A stretch of DNA of 45,805 nt from Solobacterium sp. Its GTDB lineage: Bacteria; Bacillota_I; Bacilli_A; Erysipelotrichales; Erysipelotrichaceae. Of the stretch, positions 23,868 through 31,604 are shown piece by piece. The notes beneath the pieces were generated by a model. It was not told the origin of the DNA. It saw nothing but the letters and a program-made list of their open reading frames with translations, and made no database searches. Made by a program: the position numbers and the translations under genes. How positions within the stretch are numbered: the first letter of the stretch is position 1; each line of letters begins with the position of its first letter. The stretch spans positions 1 through 45,805 of the forward strand of contig JAILQT010000021.1 in NCBI GenBank assembly GCA_024698805.1, read 5' to 3'.

Positions 23868-26279
23868 CTAAAGTGACTGTTCGGTCCTTCCGATAATATC
23901 GTCCTGTGTCTTTCGGGAGAGGACGTTGAAGAATGCACTGTAGCCGGCAACACGGACGATCAGGTCCTTGTGCTTTTCCGGATGTGCCTGCGCATCCAGG
24001 AGTGTTTCCCTGGAGACGATGTTGTACTGGACATGGTAGCCGTGGAGCCTGTTGAAGAATGCCCGCAGCAGCATCTCCAGCTTCTGCTTGTTCTCTTCTG
24101 TCGACAGCATCTGCGGCGTCATCTTCTGGTTCAGCAGTACGCCGCCTGTGATCTTGTCGGTCGGCAGCTTGGTGACGGACTTGAAGACGGCTGTCGGACC
24201 GTTCTTGTCCGCATTGTGTGCCGGTGAGCAGCCTTCTGCCAGCGGCTCATGCGCATTCCTGCCGTCGGGTGTTGCCATCGTGCCCATGCCCTGGCCGACG
24301 TTGGCCGAGATCGAGGAAGTGCCGCCGTAGCGGATGCCGCCGATGGGGCCCCTTGCATACCTGGTGTTGGGATACTTCTTTATTTCATCCAGGTAGCTGT
24401 CATAGGCCTTTACGACCAGCCGGTCGACTTCGTCGTTGTCGTTGCCGTACTTCGGCGCATCGATGAGCATCTCCTGGATCTTTCTGTTTTCGTCGCTCTG
24501 GAAATCATCGAGGATGGCGTTCCATAACTGTTCGGGAGTGATCTTCTTCTCTTCATAGACGAGCTTCCTGATCGCTTCCAGGGAGTCTGCCATATTGGCG
24601 ATGCCGACCTGCAGGCCGGAGATGAAGTCATAGACCGCCCCGCCTTCCTTGATCGTCTTGCCCCTGCCGATGCAGTCATCGGTCAGTGCCGAGCAGAGGA
24701 TATCCGGTACATCCCTCTCGCTTGCCTTGTCGATCGCATTCTCGACGATGACGCTGTATCTTGTGAATTCACGGACTGTCTTGTCCCAGACTTCCATGAG
24801 TTCATCGAAATCTTTCCATTCGGTGAAATAACCGTAACCCTTTGTAAACCTCTTTCCGCTTGTGAGATCCACACCGTCGTTCATCGCGCAGAGCAGGAGT
24901 CTCGGGAAGTTGACATAGGACATGCCGGTGCACCGGTAGCCCCATTTGCCCGGAACAGCTGTCTCAACGCAGCCGATCGCACTGTAGTTGTAGGCATCCT
25001 CTTCCTTTACGCCCCAGTTGATGAAGGACGGGATGATGATCTCGTCATTGTTCATCGCAGGCATGCCGAAGCCGAGTTTCATGACTTCGATGCATTCGTC
25101 GAAGAATTCTTTGTTCAGGCTGGCGTGATATCTGACCGTCAGGTTCGGCTGGGTCAGCCTTGTCTGTGCGACCGACTGCAGGACCAGGAAGCTCAGTTCG
25201 TTGACTGCGTCCTTCTTATCCGTCGTCTGGCCGCCGATCGTAACGTTCTGGTACATCGGGGAACCGGCGGAGCTCAGTGTATGCGCCTGGGAACGGACCT
25301 TGTTGATGGTCAGTGTCTTGATCCACAGGCAGGTAAGGAGTTCCAGCGCTTCCGCCTTCGTGATCTTTTCGCTCTTCAGGTCATTGATGAAATACGGATA
25401 CATATACTGGTCGAACCTGCCGTAGCTCAGGGAGTGGCCGTTGGATTCGATCTGCAGGATCAGCTGGATGAACCAGACAGACTGGACCGCTTCCTTAAAG
25501 GAAGATGCGGGTTCGTAAGGGACCCTTGCGCAGATCCGGCTCATTTCTTCCAGTTCTGCCTTTCTGGCCGGGTCATTTTCTTTTTCCGCCAGCTCAGCTG
25601 CCAGGGCGCTGTATCTCTTCGCGAATGTATGTACTGCGTCAATGACGGTCAGCACGGCTTTGTAGAAGACATACTTGTCGATGGCTTCCGGGTCTGCCAG
25701 GTCAAGGCCTTCCTTCAGTTCCCTTGTCCTTGCCTCATATCCCTTCAGGCCTTCTCTGAGGACTTTCTCATAATTGACAGCCAGATGTGCATCGCCTGCG
25801 TTCAGTTTGCCTTCCATGCCGAAGACGCCTGTTTCCATGAAGACGGAGACTTCGTCGGGAAGCAGTGCTTCCCCCCTTGCCCTCAGGTTGTTGTTCTCCC
25901 AGAACGGGGCGATGGAACGGAGCTGCTGCTTTGTCTCTTCCGTGATATAGAAGACGTCGCCGTCCCTTTTCTCAAAGAGGTCAAGCTCGTCGATGATGAA
26001 CTTCAGCGTGTATTCCGGGAAGACCGGCGCATTCCTGTTCTTCGTAGCCTGGTTGCCGGCAAGCAGTGTCCTGTCTTCAATATAGACGGACATATTTTCA
26101 AGGATCTTCTTCAGCATCAGCGCCCGCATCATGACCCTGGGCTGGTTTTGGTTCTCTTTATATACCTCTGTGACAAGGACGGCTCTCTCCGCATCAACAT
26201 AAGGCTTTTCATCAAGGACTTCCTCACGGAATGCCTGCATTCTCTCTGTCAGTGATCCGAAGTGTTCTGTGTTTTCCAT
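23868..26279 (-). CDS. glycyl-radical enzyme (PFL2/GCVE dehydratase type)
   Basis: 803 aa from the ATG at 26279; the longer frame upstream runs through the promoter and is not used. The radical-bearing Gly779 is in RVAGYSAFF near the C-terminus. The active-site Cys437 is in AIGCVET: the Cys-Val-Glu arrangement, with Glu439, belongs to dehydratase/lyase members (glycerol dehydratase, choline lyase, PflD/YbiW) and not to pyruvate formate-lyase, which has Cys-Cys. With the aldolase, its own activase and a DeoR regulator next to it, the closest counterpart is YbiW/PflD. From memory, those have been linked to ring opening of 1,5-anhydroglucitol 6-phosphate to a 1-deoxy-ketose phosphate. That assignment here is inference; glycerol or another diol remains possible. 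Confidence 0.88.
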   Translation of the reverse strand: MENTEHFGSLTERMQAFREEVLDEKPYVDAERAVLVTEVYKENQNQPRVMMRALMLKKILENMSVYIEDRTLLAGNQATKNRNAPVFPEYTLKFIIDELDLFEKRDGDVFYITEETKQQLRSIAPFWENNNLRARGEALLPDEVSVFMETGVFGMEGKLNAGDAHLAVNYEKVLREGLKGYEARTRELKEGLDLADPEAIDKYVFYKAVLTVIDAVHTFAKRYSALAAELAEKENDPARKAELEEMSRICARVPYEPASSFKEAVQSVWFIQLILQIESNGHSLSYGRFDQYMYPYFINDLKSEKITKAEALELLTCLWIKTLTINKVRSQAHTLSSAGSPMYQNVTIGGQTTDKKDAVNELSFLVLQSVAQTRLTQPNLTVRYHASLNKEFFDECIEVMKLGFGMPAMNNDEIIIPSFINWGVKEEDAYNYSAIGCVETAVPGKWGYRCTGMSYVNFPRLLLCAMNDGVDLTSGKRFTKGYGYFTEWKDFDELMEVWDKTVREFTRYSVIVENAIDKASERDVPDILCSALTDDCIGRGKTIKEGGAVYDFISGLQVGIANMADSLEAIRKLVYEEKKITPEQLWNAILDDFQSDENRKIQEMLIDAPKYGNDNDEVDRLVVKAYDSYLDEIKKYPNTRYARGPIGGIRYGGTSSISANVGQGMGTMATPDGRNAHEPLAEGCSPAHNADKNGPTAVFKSVTKLPTDKITGGVLLNQKMTPQMLSTEENKQKLEMLLRAFFNRLHGYHVQYNIVSRETLLDAQAHPEKHKDLIVRVAGYSAFFNVLSRKTQDDIIGRTEQSL

Positions 26280-26295
26280 ATCCGTCTCCTTTTTG

Positions 26296-26333
26296 TTTCG
26301 TTTGAAACTTTCTTGTTTTTCGTTTGCAAGTTT
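26296..26333. promoter_or_regulatory. operator pair at the radical-enzyme transcription start
   Basis: Two direct repeats, TTTCGTTTGAAACTTT (26296-26311) and TTTCGTTTGCAAGTTT (26318-26333), spaced 22 bases apart (two helical turns). They adjoin the -10 box of the glycyl-radical enzyme promoter and cover its transcription start, a position for repression. The DeoR gene of the divergent unit is the obvious candidate regulator. Confidence 0.65.
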
Positions 26334-26362
26334 ATAATAATAATTGGCTGCGTATTTGTCAA
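26334..26362 (-). promoter_or_regulatory. promoter of the glycyl-radical enzyme operon
   Basis: Consensus -35 TTGACA (26362-26357), exactly 17-base spacer, -10 TATTAT (26339-26334) on the minus strand. Confidence 0.8.
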
Positions 26363-26389
26363 TATAATTTTGAATAAAAAACATTTTTA

Positions 26390-26425
26390 TTTCATTCGTA
26401 ACTTTTTTGTTTCGTTTTCGTAAGA
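26390..26425. promoter_or_regulatory. second operator pair, at the activase promoter
   Basis: TTTCATTCGTAACTTT (26390-26405) and a related copy around 26412-26425. The shared core TTCGTAA recurs at 26395-26401 and 26417-26423, again 22 bases apart. They lie just upstream of the -10-like TATGAT (26428-26433) of the activase gene, so the same regulator may control both directions. Confidence 0.55.
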
Positions 26426-26457
26426 AATATGATACGATCTCTGTGAGGTAAACGATC

Positions 26458-27369
26458 ATGACTGCAGACAGGACAAAAACAGGCATCTTATTCAACATCC
26501 AGAAATTCAGTGTCAACGACGGGCCGGGCATCCGCACGGTGGTATTCTTCAAGGGCTGTCCCCTGCGGTGCAGATGGTGCTCCAACCCGGAGAGCCAGCT
26601 CACGAAAGTGCAGGTGCTCTGGGATCAGAAAAAATGCATACACTGTCATCACTGCATTGGGACCTGTCCCGTGCAGGCAGTATCCCTGAACGCAAATAAC
26701 ATCCATATCGATCATATGCGGTGCACTTCCTGCCTGCAGTGCGTCGGGGAATGCCCTGCGCATGCATTAAAAGCGGAAGGTGAAACGAAGACCGTGCAGG
26801 AAGTGATCGATACCGTCATGCAGGATGAAGTCTTCTATGAGGAAAGCGGCGGCGGGATCACCCTTTCCGGAGGCGAGATGCTTTCCCAGCCCGCATTTGC
26901 GAAAGAGCTGCTGAAAGCCGCAAAAGAGGAAGGCCTGCATACATGCTGCGAGACGACGGGATATGCAAAACCGGAAGTATTTGCCGGAGTGATCGAAGAT
27001 CTCGACAGCATCCTGTTCGACATGAAGCACTGGGACAGTGGAATGCATAAGGAATATACAGGCGTGCATAATGAGCTCATTATTGAAAACATGAAGTACG
27101 CTGCTTCCAAGGGGAAGGATGTCCTGCCCAGGATCCCCGTGATCCCCGGGTTCAACGATTCCCTGCAGGATGCGGAACAGTTTGCCCGGCTGCTTCAGGA
27201 GACAGGCATCACAAAATGCCAGCTGCTCCCGTTCCACCAGTTCGGCGAAAACAAATATTCCCTTCTGGATATTGAATATGCATATAAAGACATCAGTGCC
27301 CTGCACCGTGAAGACCTGCTCGACTATCTGCAGGTCCTGAAGGACAGGGACATCGATGCATTCTTCTGA
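26458..27369 (+). CDS. glycyl-radical enzyme activating enzyme
   Basis: 303 aa radical SAM activase that installs the glycyl radical on the divergently encoded enzyme. Cys34-x3-Cys38-x2-Cys41 (GCPLRCRWC) binds the SAM cluster; Trp40 is usual in this family. An insert with two ferredoxin-type sites, CIHCHHCIGTCP and CTSCLQCVGECP, is typical of activases other than the pyruvate formate-lyase one. GGGITLSGGE and DMKHWD are further family segments. The ATG at 26458 has GAGG ten bases upstream. Ten bases separate its stop from the DeoR gene, so the two form an operon. Confidence 0.93.
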   Translation: MTADRTKTGILFNIQKFSVNDGPGIRTVVFFKGCPLRCRWCSNPESQLTKVQVLWDQKKCIHCHHCIGTCPVQAVSLNANNIHIDHMRCTSCLQCVGECPAHALKAEGETKTVQEVIDTVMQDEVFYEESGGGITLSGGEMLSQPAFAKELLKAAKEEGLHTCCETTGYAKPEVFAGVIEDLDSILFDMKHWDSGMHKEYTGVHNELIIENMKYAASKGKDVLPRIPVIPGFNDSLQDAEQFARLLQETGITKCQLLPFHQFGENKYSLLDIEYAYKDISALHREDLLDYLQVLKDRDIDAFF

Positions 27370-27378
27370 GGAGAAAGT

Positions 27379-28140
27379 ATGACAGCGAAGAAAGACAGCA
27401 GGCTGGCCAGGATCGTCAGCATCATCGCCGAACGGAAACAGGCGGACGTTGCGGAGCTCTCCGGGCTCCTGCAGGTATCACAGGTCACGATCCGCAAAGA
27501 CCTCGATGAACTTGAGAAAAAAGGCCTGATCCGGCGCGAGCACGGCTTCGCCCATATCAACAATACAGATGACATCGCCGGCAGGCTTGCCTACCACTAT
27601 GACGAAAAGATGAAGATCGCCGTAAAGGCAGCCTCCCTCGTCAGTGACGGCGATACGCTCATGATCGAGAGCGGCAGCTGCTGTGCCCTGCTTGCCAGGG
27701 TGCTGGCAGATACGAAGAAAAACCTGACGATCGTTACCAACAGCGCATTCATCGCTTCCTATATCCGGGATGCGGCTTCCGCAAGCCTGATCCTGCTCGG
27801 CGGGATCTACCAGAACGATTCCCAGTGCCTTGTTGGCCCGATGATCCGCGACGGTGCCGCCAACTACTATGTGAAGCATTATTTCATCGGCACGGACGGC
27901 TGGAGCCTGCGGACAGGCTTCACGAACAATGACCAGATGCGCGCACAGGCTGTGCGCGACATGGCCGCTTCCGCCCGGGACGTGGTCATCCTGACAGAGA
28001 GCGAGAAATTCTCTGCGGCAGGTTCCGTGCCCCTGAATGTAAAGGACCAGCCGAAGACCGTCATCACCGACGGGAATATACCGGAAGAAGCGGAAACTGC
28101 TTTGAAAAACATGGGGATCCGCATCGAGATCGCTTCATGA
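27379..28140 (+). CDS. DeoR/GlpR-family transcriptional regulator
   Basis: 253 aa. The N-terminal helix-turn-helix (about residues 6-58) contains LQVSQVTIRKDLDELEKKGLIRREHG, close to the DeoR signature. The C-terminal domain has the sugar-phosphate isomerase-like ligand fold (MIESGSCC, TNSAFIA, LLGGIYQ, YFIGTDGW). These regulators usually repress sugar genes until a phosphorylated sugar binds. Coupled to the activase gene and next to repeated operator-like sites at 26296-26425, it most likely controls this whole divergent module. A terminator follows directly. Confidence 0.9.
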   Translation: MTAKKDSRLARIVSIIAERKQADVAELSGLLQVSQVTIRKDLDELEKKGLIRREHGFAHINNTDDIAGRLAYHYDEKMKIAVKAASLVSDGDTLMIESGSCCALLARVLADTKKNLTIVTNSAFIASYIRDAASASLILLGGIYQNDSQCLVGPMIRDGAANYYVKHYFIGTDGWSLRTGFTNNDQMRAQAVRDMAASARDVVILTESEKFSAAGSVPLNVKDQPKTVITDGNIPEEAETALKNMGIRIEIAS

Positions 28141-28166
28141 CATGCGTACGGACACGCATGTTTTTT
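28141..28166 (+). terminator. rho-independent terminator after DeoR gene
   Basis: CATGCGT (28141-28147) and ACGCATG (28154-28160), then six T. The stem begins at the base after the stop codon. Confidence 0.85.
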
Positions 28167-28194
28167 ACTATAATGAAAACAGAGGTACAAGGTT

Positions 28195-29580
28195 ATGATC
28201 TGTAAAGCAGTCATGGTCCCCCATCCCCCGCTCGCTGTCCATGAGGTCGGACGCGGTGATGAGGAGAAGATCAACGATACACTGCAGGCTTTTCACCGGG
28301 CCTGTGAAGAGATACGGGAAGCGGCACCGGAGACGGTCATCGTGCTTTCCCCGCATGCCCTGATGTACAGGGACTGGTTCAACATCTCCAAAGGGAAGAA
28401 AGCATCCGGAAGTTTCAGCCGCTTCGGCGCGGGAAAAGTCCGCTTTGAAAAAGAATATGACGAAGAGTTCACGCATGCGCTCAGCGAACTGCTGTATGAA
28501 GAAGGATTCCCCGGCGGGACGGAATATGACAGTGAACCTGCGCTTGACCACGGTACGATGGTGCCGCTGTATTTCCTGGACCAGCACTATACCGGCTATA
28601 GGCTGGTGAGGATCGGCCTGAGCGGGCTGTCCATGGCGGAACATTACCGGCTCGGCATGTATATCCGTCAGACTGCGGAAAAGCTCGGCAGGAGGACTGC
28701 CGTGATCGCGAGCGGCGACCTGGCGCACTGCCAGAAGGAAGACGGTCCCTACGGCTACAGACCGGAAGGCCCTGCTTATGACGAGCGGATCATGAAGACG
28801 ATGGGCAGCGCGCAGTTCAATGAACTGTTCGATTACAGCCCCGCCTTCCTGGACAGTGCGATGGAGTGCGGCCACCGGTCCTTCCTGATCCTTGCAGGGA
28901 TCCTGGACGGTCTTTCCGTCACGCCGCATACGCTTTCCCACGAAGCCACGTTCGGCGTCGGCTACGGCATCGTCACATTCGATATCGGCGCTCCTGATGA
29001 AACAAGGCATTTCCTGCGTGAATATGAGGATGCGAAGCTGAAGCAGATCGGTCAGGCAGTTCAGGACAGCGACGCATATGTCCGGCTTGCCAGGGCATCC
29101 GTCGAATATTACACAAAGAACCGCATGGTCATGCCGGTGCCCAAAGATGCGGACAAAGAGCTTCTCGAAACAAAGGCAGGCTGCTTCGTATCGATCCACA
29201 AGCACGGCGAACTGCGCGGCTGCATCGGCACGATCTTCCCCGTGCGCAAAAACCTGGCGCAGGAGATCATCCACAACGCCGTCAGCGCATCGGCGCGCGA
29301 CCCGCGTTTTCCGCCCATTACCGAAAGTGAGCTGAAATGGCTGGAGATCAACGTCGACGTTATGGGTACGCCGGAAGTCATCACCGACCGGTCGCAGCTG
29401 GATGTAAAGCGGTACGGCGTGATCTGTTCCGCCGGGGAACGAAGGGGCCTCCTCCTTCCGGACCTGGAAGGCGTCGATACAGTCGAAGAACAGATCTCCA
29501 TCGCCTGTTCAAAAGGCAGGATCGACCCGGATGATGAGGACCTTGTCATCGAGCGCTTCGAGGTCACAAGGCATGTCTGA
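28195..29580 (+). CDS. Memo/LigB-like and AMMECR1 fusion protein (AmmeMemoRadiSam)
   Basis: 461 aa, two domains. Residues 1-270 are a class III extradiol dioxygenase/Memo-like domain (MVPHPPLAVHEVG, VLSPHALMYRD, DHGTMVPLYFL, IASGDLAHCQ), with His residues in the positions that bind metal in LigB enzymes. Residues 285-461 are an AMMECR1 domain with the signature LRGCIG (about 340-345) and DPRFPPI. Together with the radical SAM gene that overlaps its end, it makes the AmmeMemoRadiSam set, which has no established function. In other genomes the Memo and AMMECR1 parts can be separate genes. A TATAAT (28169-28174) and AGAGG lie upstream of the ATG. Confidence 0.88.
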   Translation: MICKAVMVPHPPLAVHEVGRGDEEKINDTLQAFHRACEEIREAAPETVIVLSPHALMYRDWFNISKGKKASGSFSRFGAGKVRFEKEYDEEFTHALSELLYEEGFPGGTEYDSEPALDHGTMVPLYFLDQHYTGYRLVRIGLSGLSMAEHYRLGMYIRQTAEKLGRRTAVIASGDLAHCQKEDGPYGYRPEGPAYDERIMKTMGSAQFNELFDYSPAFLDSAMECGHRSFLILAGILDGLSVTPHTLSHEATFGVGYGIVTFDIGAPDETRHFLREYEDAKLKQIGQAVQDSDAYVRLARASVEYYTKNRMVMPVPKDADKELLETKAGCFVSIHKHGELRGCIGTIFPVRKNLAQEIIHNAVSASARDPRFPPITESELKWLEINVDVMGTPEVITDRSQLDVKRYGVICSAGERRGLLLPDLEGVDTVEEQISIACSKGRIDPDDEDLVIERFEVTRHV

Positions 29581-30394
29581 GATCATCTGCGATGTCTGCC
29601 CGCACGCCTGTCACCTGCAGGAAGACAGGACAGGTTTCTGCAGGGCGCGCCGGAATGTGAACGGGGATAACATCTGTGATAATTACGGCAGGGTCACTTC
29701 CCTGGCGATCGACCCTGTCGAGAAGAAACCGCTTTACGGTTTCATGCGCGGTTCCAGGATCCTGTCCCTGGGAAGCTACGGCTGCAATCTCGCCTGTCCG
29801 TTCTGCCAGAACCATGACATCTCCATGCACGATGAAACAGATACGGAATATATCGGACTGATGCCGGAAGAGCTGCTGGAACTGTGTCTCAGACATCCGG
29901 AAAGCATCGGCGCGGCATTCACATACAATGAACCGCTGATCGCCTGGGAATATTACCGCGACTGTGCGAAGCTGCTGAAGGAACACGGGCTGAAAACAGT
30001 CCTGGTCACCAACGGCTGTGTCAATATCCCCATCCTGGAAGAGATCATGCCGTATACGGATGCGATGAATATCGACCTGAAGGGGGACCGGGAATTCTAT
30101 AAAGAGCTGCGCGGTGATTATGATACCGTCCGGGATGCGATCGCCTACTGCAGCAGATATGCGCATGTCGAAGTCACGGCGCTGATCATTCCCGGAAAGA
30201 ATGATTCCGAAGACCTGATGCGCGAACATGCGCAATGGCTGGCTTCCCTGGACCCGGACATGTATCTGCATATCACACGGTATTTCCCGCGCTATAAGTA
30301 CCGGATCCCGCCTGCAGACAAAGAGGTCCTGTACAGGCTGAAAGACATTGCCGGCGAATACCTGAAACATGTATACCTCGGCAATGTATGGTGA
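29573..30394 (+). CDS. AmmeMemoRadiSam system radical SAM enzyme
   Basis: 273 aa from the ATG at 29573, which overlaps the previous gene by eight bases; the in-frame start at 29531 would lie deep inside it. The radical SAM cysteines are Cys71-x3-Cys75-x2-Cys78 (YGCNLACPFCQN). A Cys-rich N-terminus (Cys6, 9, 13 and 23 in CDVCPHAC and GFCRAR) is typical of this pyruvate formate-lyase-activase-like subfamily and may hold another cluster or bind a partner. TYNEPLIAWEY and NIDLKGD are family motifs. The tight overlap with the Memo-AMMECR1 gene suggests a shared reaction. Substrate unknown. Confidence 0.9.
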   Translation: MSEIICDVCPHACHLQEDRTGFCRARRNVNGDNICDNYGRVTSLAIDPVEKKPLYGFMRGSRILSLGSYGCNLACPFCQNHDISMHDETDTEYIGLMPEELLELCLRHPESIGAAFTYNEPLIAWEYYRDCAKLLKEHGLKTVLVTNGCVNIPILEEIMPYTDAMNIDLKGDREFYKELRGDYDTVRDAIAYCSRYAHVEVTALIIPGKNDSEDLMREHAQWLASLDPDMYLHITRYFPRYKYRIPPADKEVLYRLKDIAGEYLKHVYLGNVW

Positions 30395-30398
30395 ATCA

Positions 30399-30437
30399 AA
30401 AAGGCTCCCGCCGGTGCGGAAGCCTTTCGTTTTTTAC
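30399..30437. terminator. bidirectional terminator
   Basis: AAAGGCT-C-CCGC (from 30400) pairs with GCGG-A-AGCCTTT (to 30427), loop CGGT, then CGTTTTTT; A-rich sequence precedes it. It separates the convergent radical SAM and chromate transporter genes. Confidence 0.85.
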
Positions 30438-30994
30438 AGGAACATATACAGCAGCGTGCCTGTCACAGCCGTGCCGAAGATGATCAGGATCGGGTCTGTC
30501 TTGTACTTTCGCAGCAGGAACAGCGATACCGCAAACAGTGCGATCTCGATCCAGCGCAGTTCACTGATCTCATTGAGCGCGGACGTGCCGAAGAATGCCA
30601 GCAGCAGGATCGTCAGGCCTGCGGCAGCGATCATCGCGACGACTGCCGGCCTGAGGCTTCCCAGCACGCTTTTCACGAGTTTGAGATCCCTGTATTTCGT
30701 ATAGAAGTACGCAAGCGTCAGGACGATGATCATGGACGGGAAGATACTGGCGATCGAACACACGATCGCGCCGGGAAGACCGGCCATCTTCTGGCCCACG
30801 AATGTCGCGCTGTTGATGACGATCGGGCCGGGCGTCATCTCGGCGATCGTTGTCAGGTCCGCGAATTCCGCTATGGTCAGCCAGTGCTTCCCTTCGACGA
30901 CGAGGTCGCGGATCAGCGGCATCGCTGCGTAGCCGCCGCCGAAAGCGAACAGACCGATCTGGAAATAGACGATGAACAGTTCCACGAATATCAT
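30434..30994 (-). CDS. chromate transporter half (short-chain ChrA)
   Basis: 186 aa membrane protein, one half of a split ChrA-type transporter. It has the family motif FAFGGGYAAMPLI near the N-terminus and PGPIVINSATFVG. About six hydrophobic segments. It overlaps the next half by four bases and should form a heterodimer with it. Family name and fold suggest chromate or sulfate-like anion export; in fermenters the real substrate may differ. It is the last gene of the run that starts at the phosphoesterase gene. Confidence 0.9.
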   Translation of the reverse strand: MIFVELFIVYFQIGLFAFGGGYAAMPLIRDLVVEGKHWLTIAEFADLTTIAEMTPGPIVINSATFVGQKMAGLPGAIVCSIASIFPSMIIVLTLAYFYTKYRDLKLVKSVLGSLRPAVVAMIAAAGLTILLLAFFGTSALNEISELRWIEIALFAVSLFLLRKYKTDPILIIFGTAVTGTLLYMFL

Positions 30995-31560
30995 TGTGCT
31001 GCCTCCTTCCCGGTTGAAAGAAGTGCATTCGCAAGACCCAGTGTGATGAACAGCAGGATGATGACGATCGAAGATACCTTGAAATACCAGGAGGCGATGA
31101 ACGCCGCGAACATCAGGATGATATTCAGGATATTCTTTGTTTTGAATACGTTCGAAGCGAGCCCGATCACGACGTCCGCGATGATCGCGGCAACGCCGGC
31201 ACGCATGACGCGCAGCGCTGTCTGGACGATCACGCTGGATGCGAATGCGTCATAGATCATACAGATGATACTGATGATCACGATCGGCGGGATGATCGTC
31301 GCGAGCACAGACAGGAGCGCACCTGTGATGCCTGCCATCCGGTAGCCGAAGATGACCGCGCTGTTGACGGCCAGGGCACCCGGGGCAGACTGCGCGATCG
31401 CCGTCATATCCAGGACCTCATCGTCGCTGACCCAGTGCAGCTCGTCGCAGAATTTCTTGCGCATCATGCCGATGATCACGAATCCGCCGCCGAATGTGAA
31501 AGCGGATATCTGCATCATCGTAAAAAACAGTTTTACCAGACTGATCTTTTTGTTTTCCAT
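30991..31560 (-). CDS. chromate transporter half (short-chain ChrA)
   Basis: 189 aa from the ATG at 31560, placed six bases from a GGGGGA ribosome binding site; an ATG at 31575 would put that site inside the gene. It has FTFGGGFVIIGMM and PGALAVNSAVIFGYR, matching its partner at 30434-30994. Membrane protein with about six segments. A GCCTG/CAGGC hairpin lies between it and the upstream pta, but without a T tract, so co-transcription with pta is likely. Confidence 0.9.
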   Translation of the reverse strand: MENKKISLVKLFFTMMQISAFTFGGGFVIIGMMRKKFCDELHWVSDDEVLDMTAIAQSAPGALAVNSAVIFGYRMAGITGALLSVLATIIPPIVIISIICMIYDAFASSVIVQTALRVMRAGVAAIIADVVIGLASNVFKTKNILNIILMFAAFIASWYFKVSSIVIILLFITLGLANALLSTGKEAAQ

Positions 31561-31604
31561 GTTTCCCCCATACACTGCAGCCTGCCGTCAGGCAGCCTGT
31601 TGCG

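Noticed and set aside
25125-26255. Open frame of 376 codons opposite the glycyl-radical enzyme
   Set aside because: Antisense to a gene with all catalytic motifs; no ribosome binding site or domain.
26280-26603. N-terminal extension of the glycyl-radical enzyme
   Set aside because: The extension runs through the promoter and operator region and into the divergent activase gene; the ATG at 26279 gives the normal family length.
28168-29274. Open frame of 368 codons opposite the Memo-AMMECR1 gene
   Set aside because: Antisense shadow; it overlaps the promoter of the real gene and lacks any motif.
31579-31600. GCCTG/CAGGC hairpin between pta and the chromate transporter genes
   Set aside because: No T tract follows, so it is unlikely to be a rho-independent terminator.
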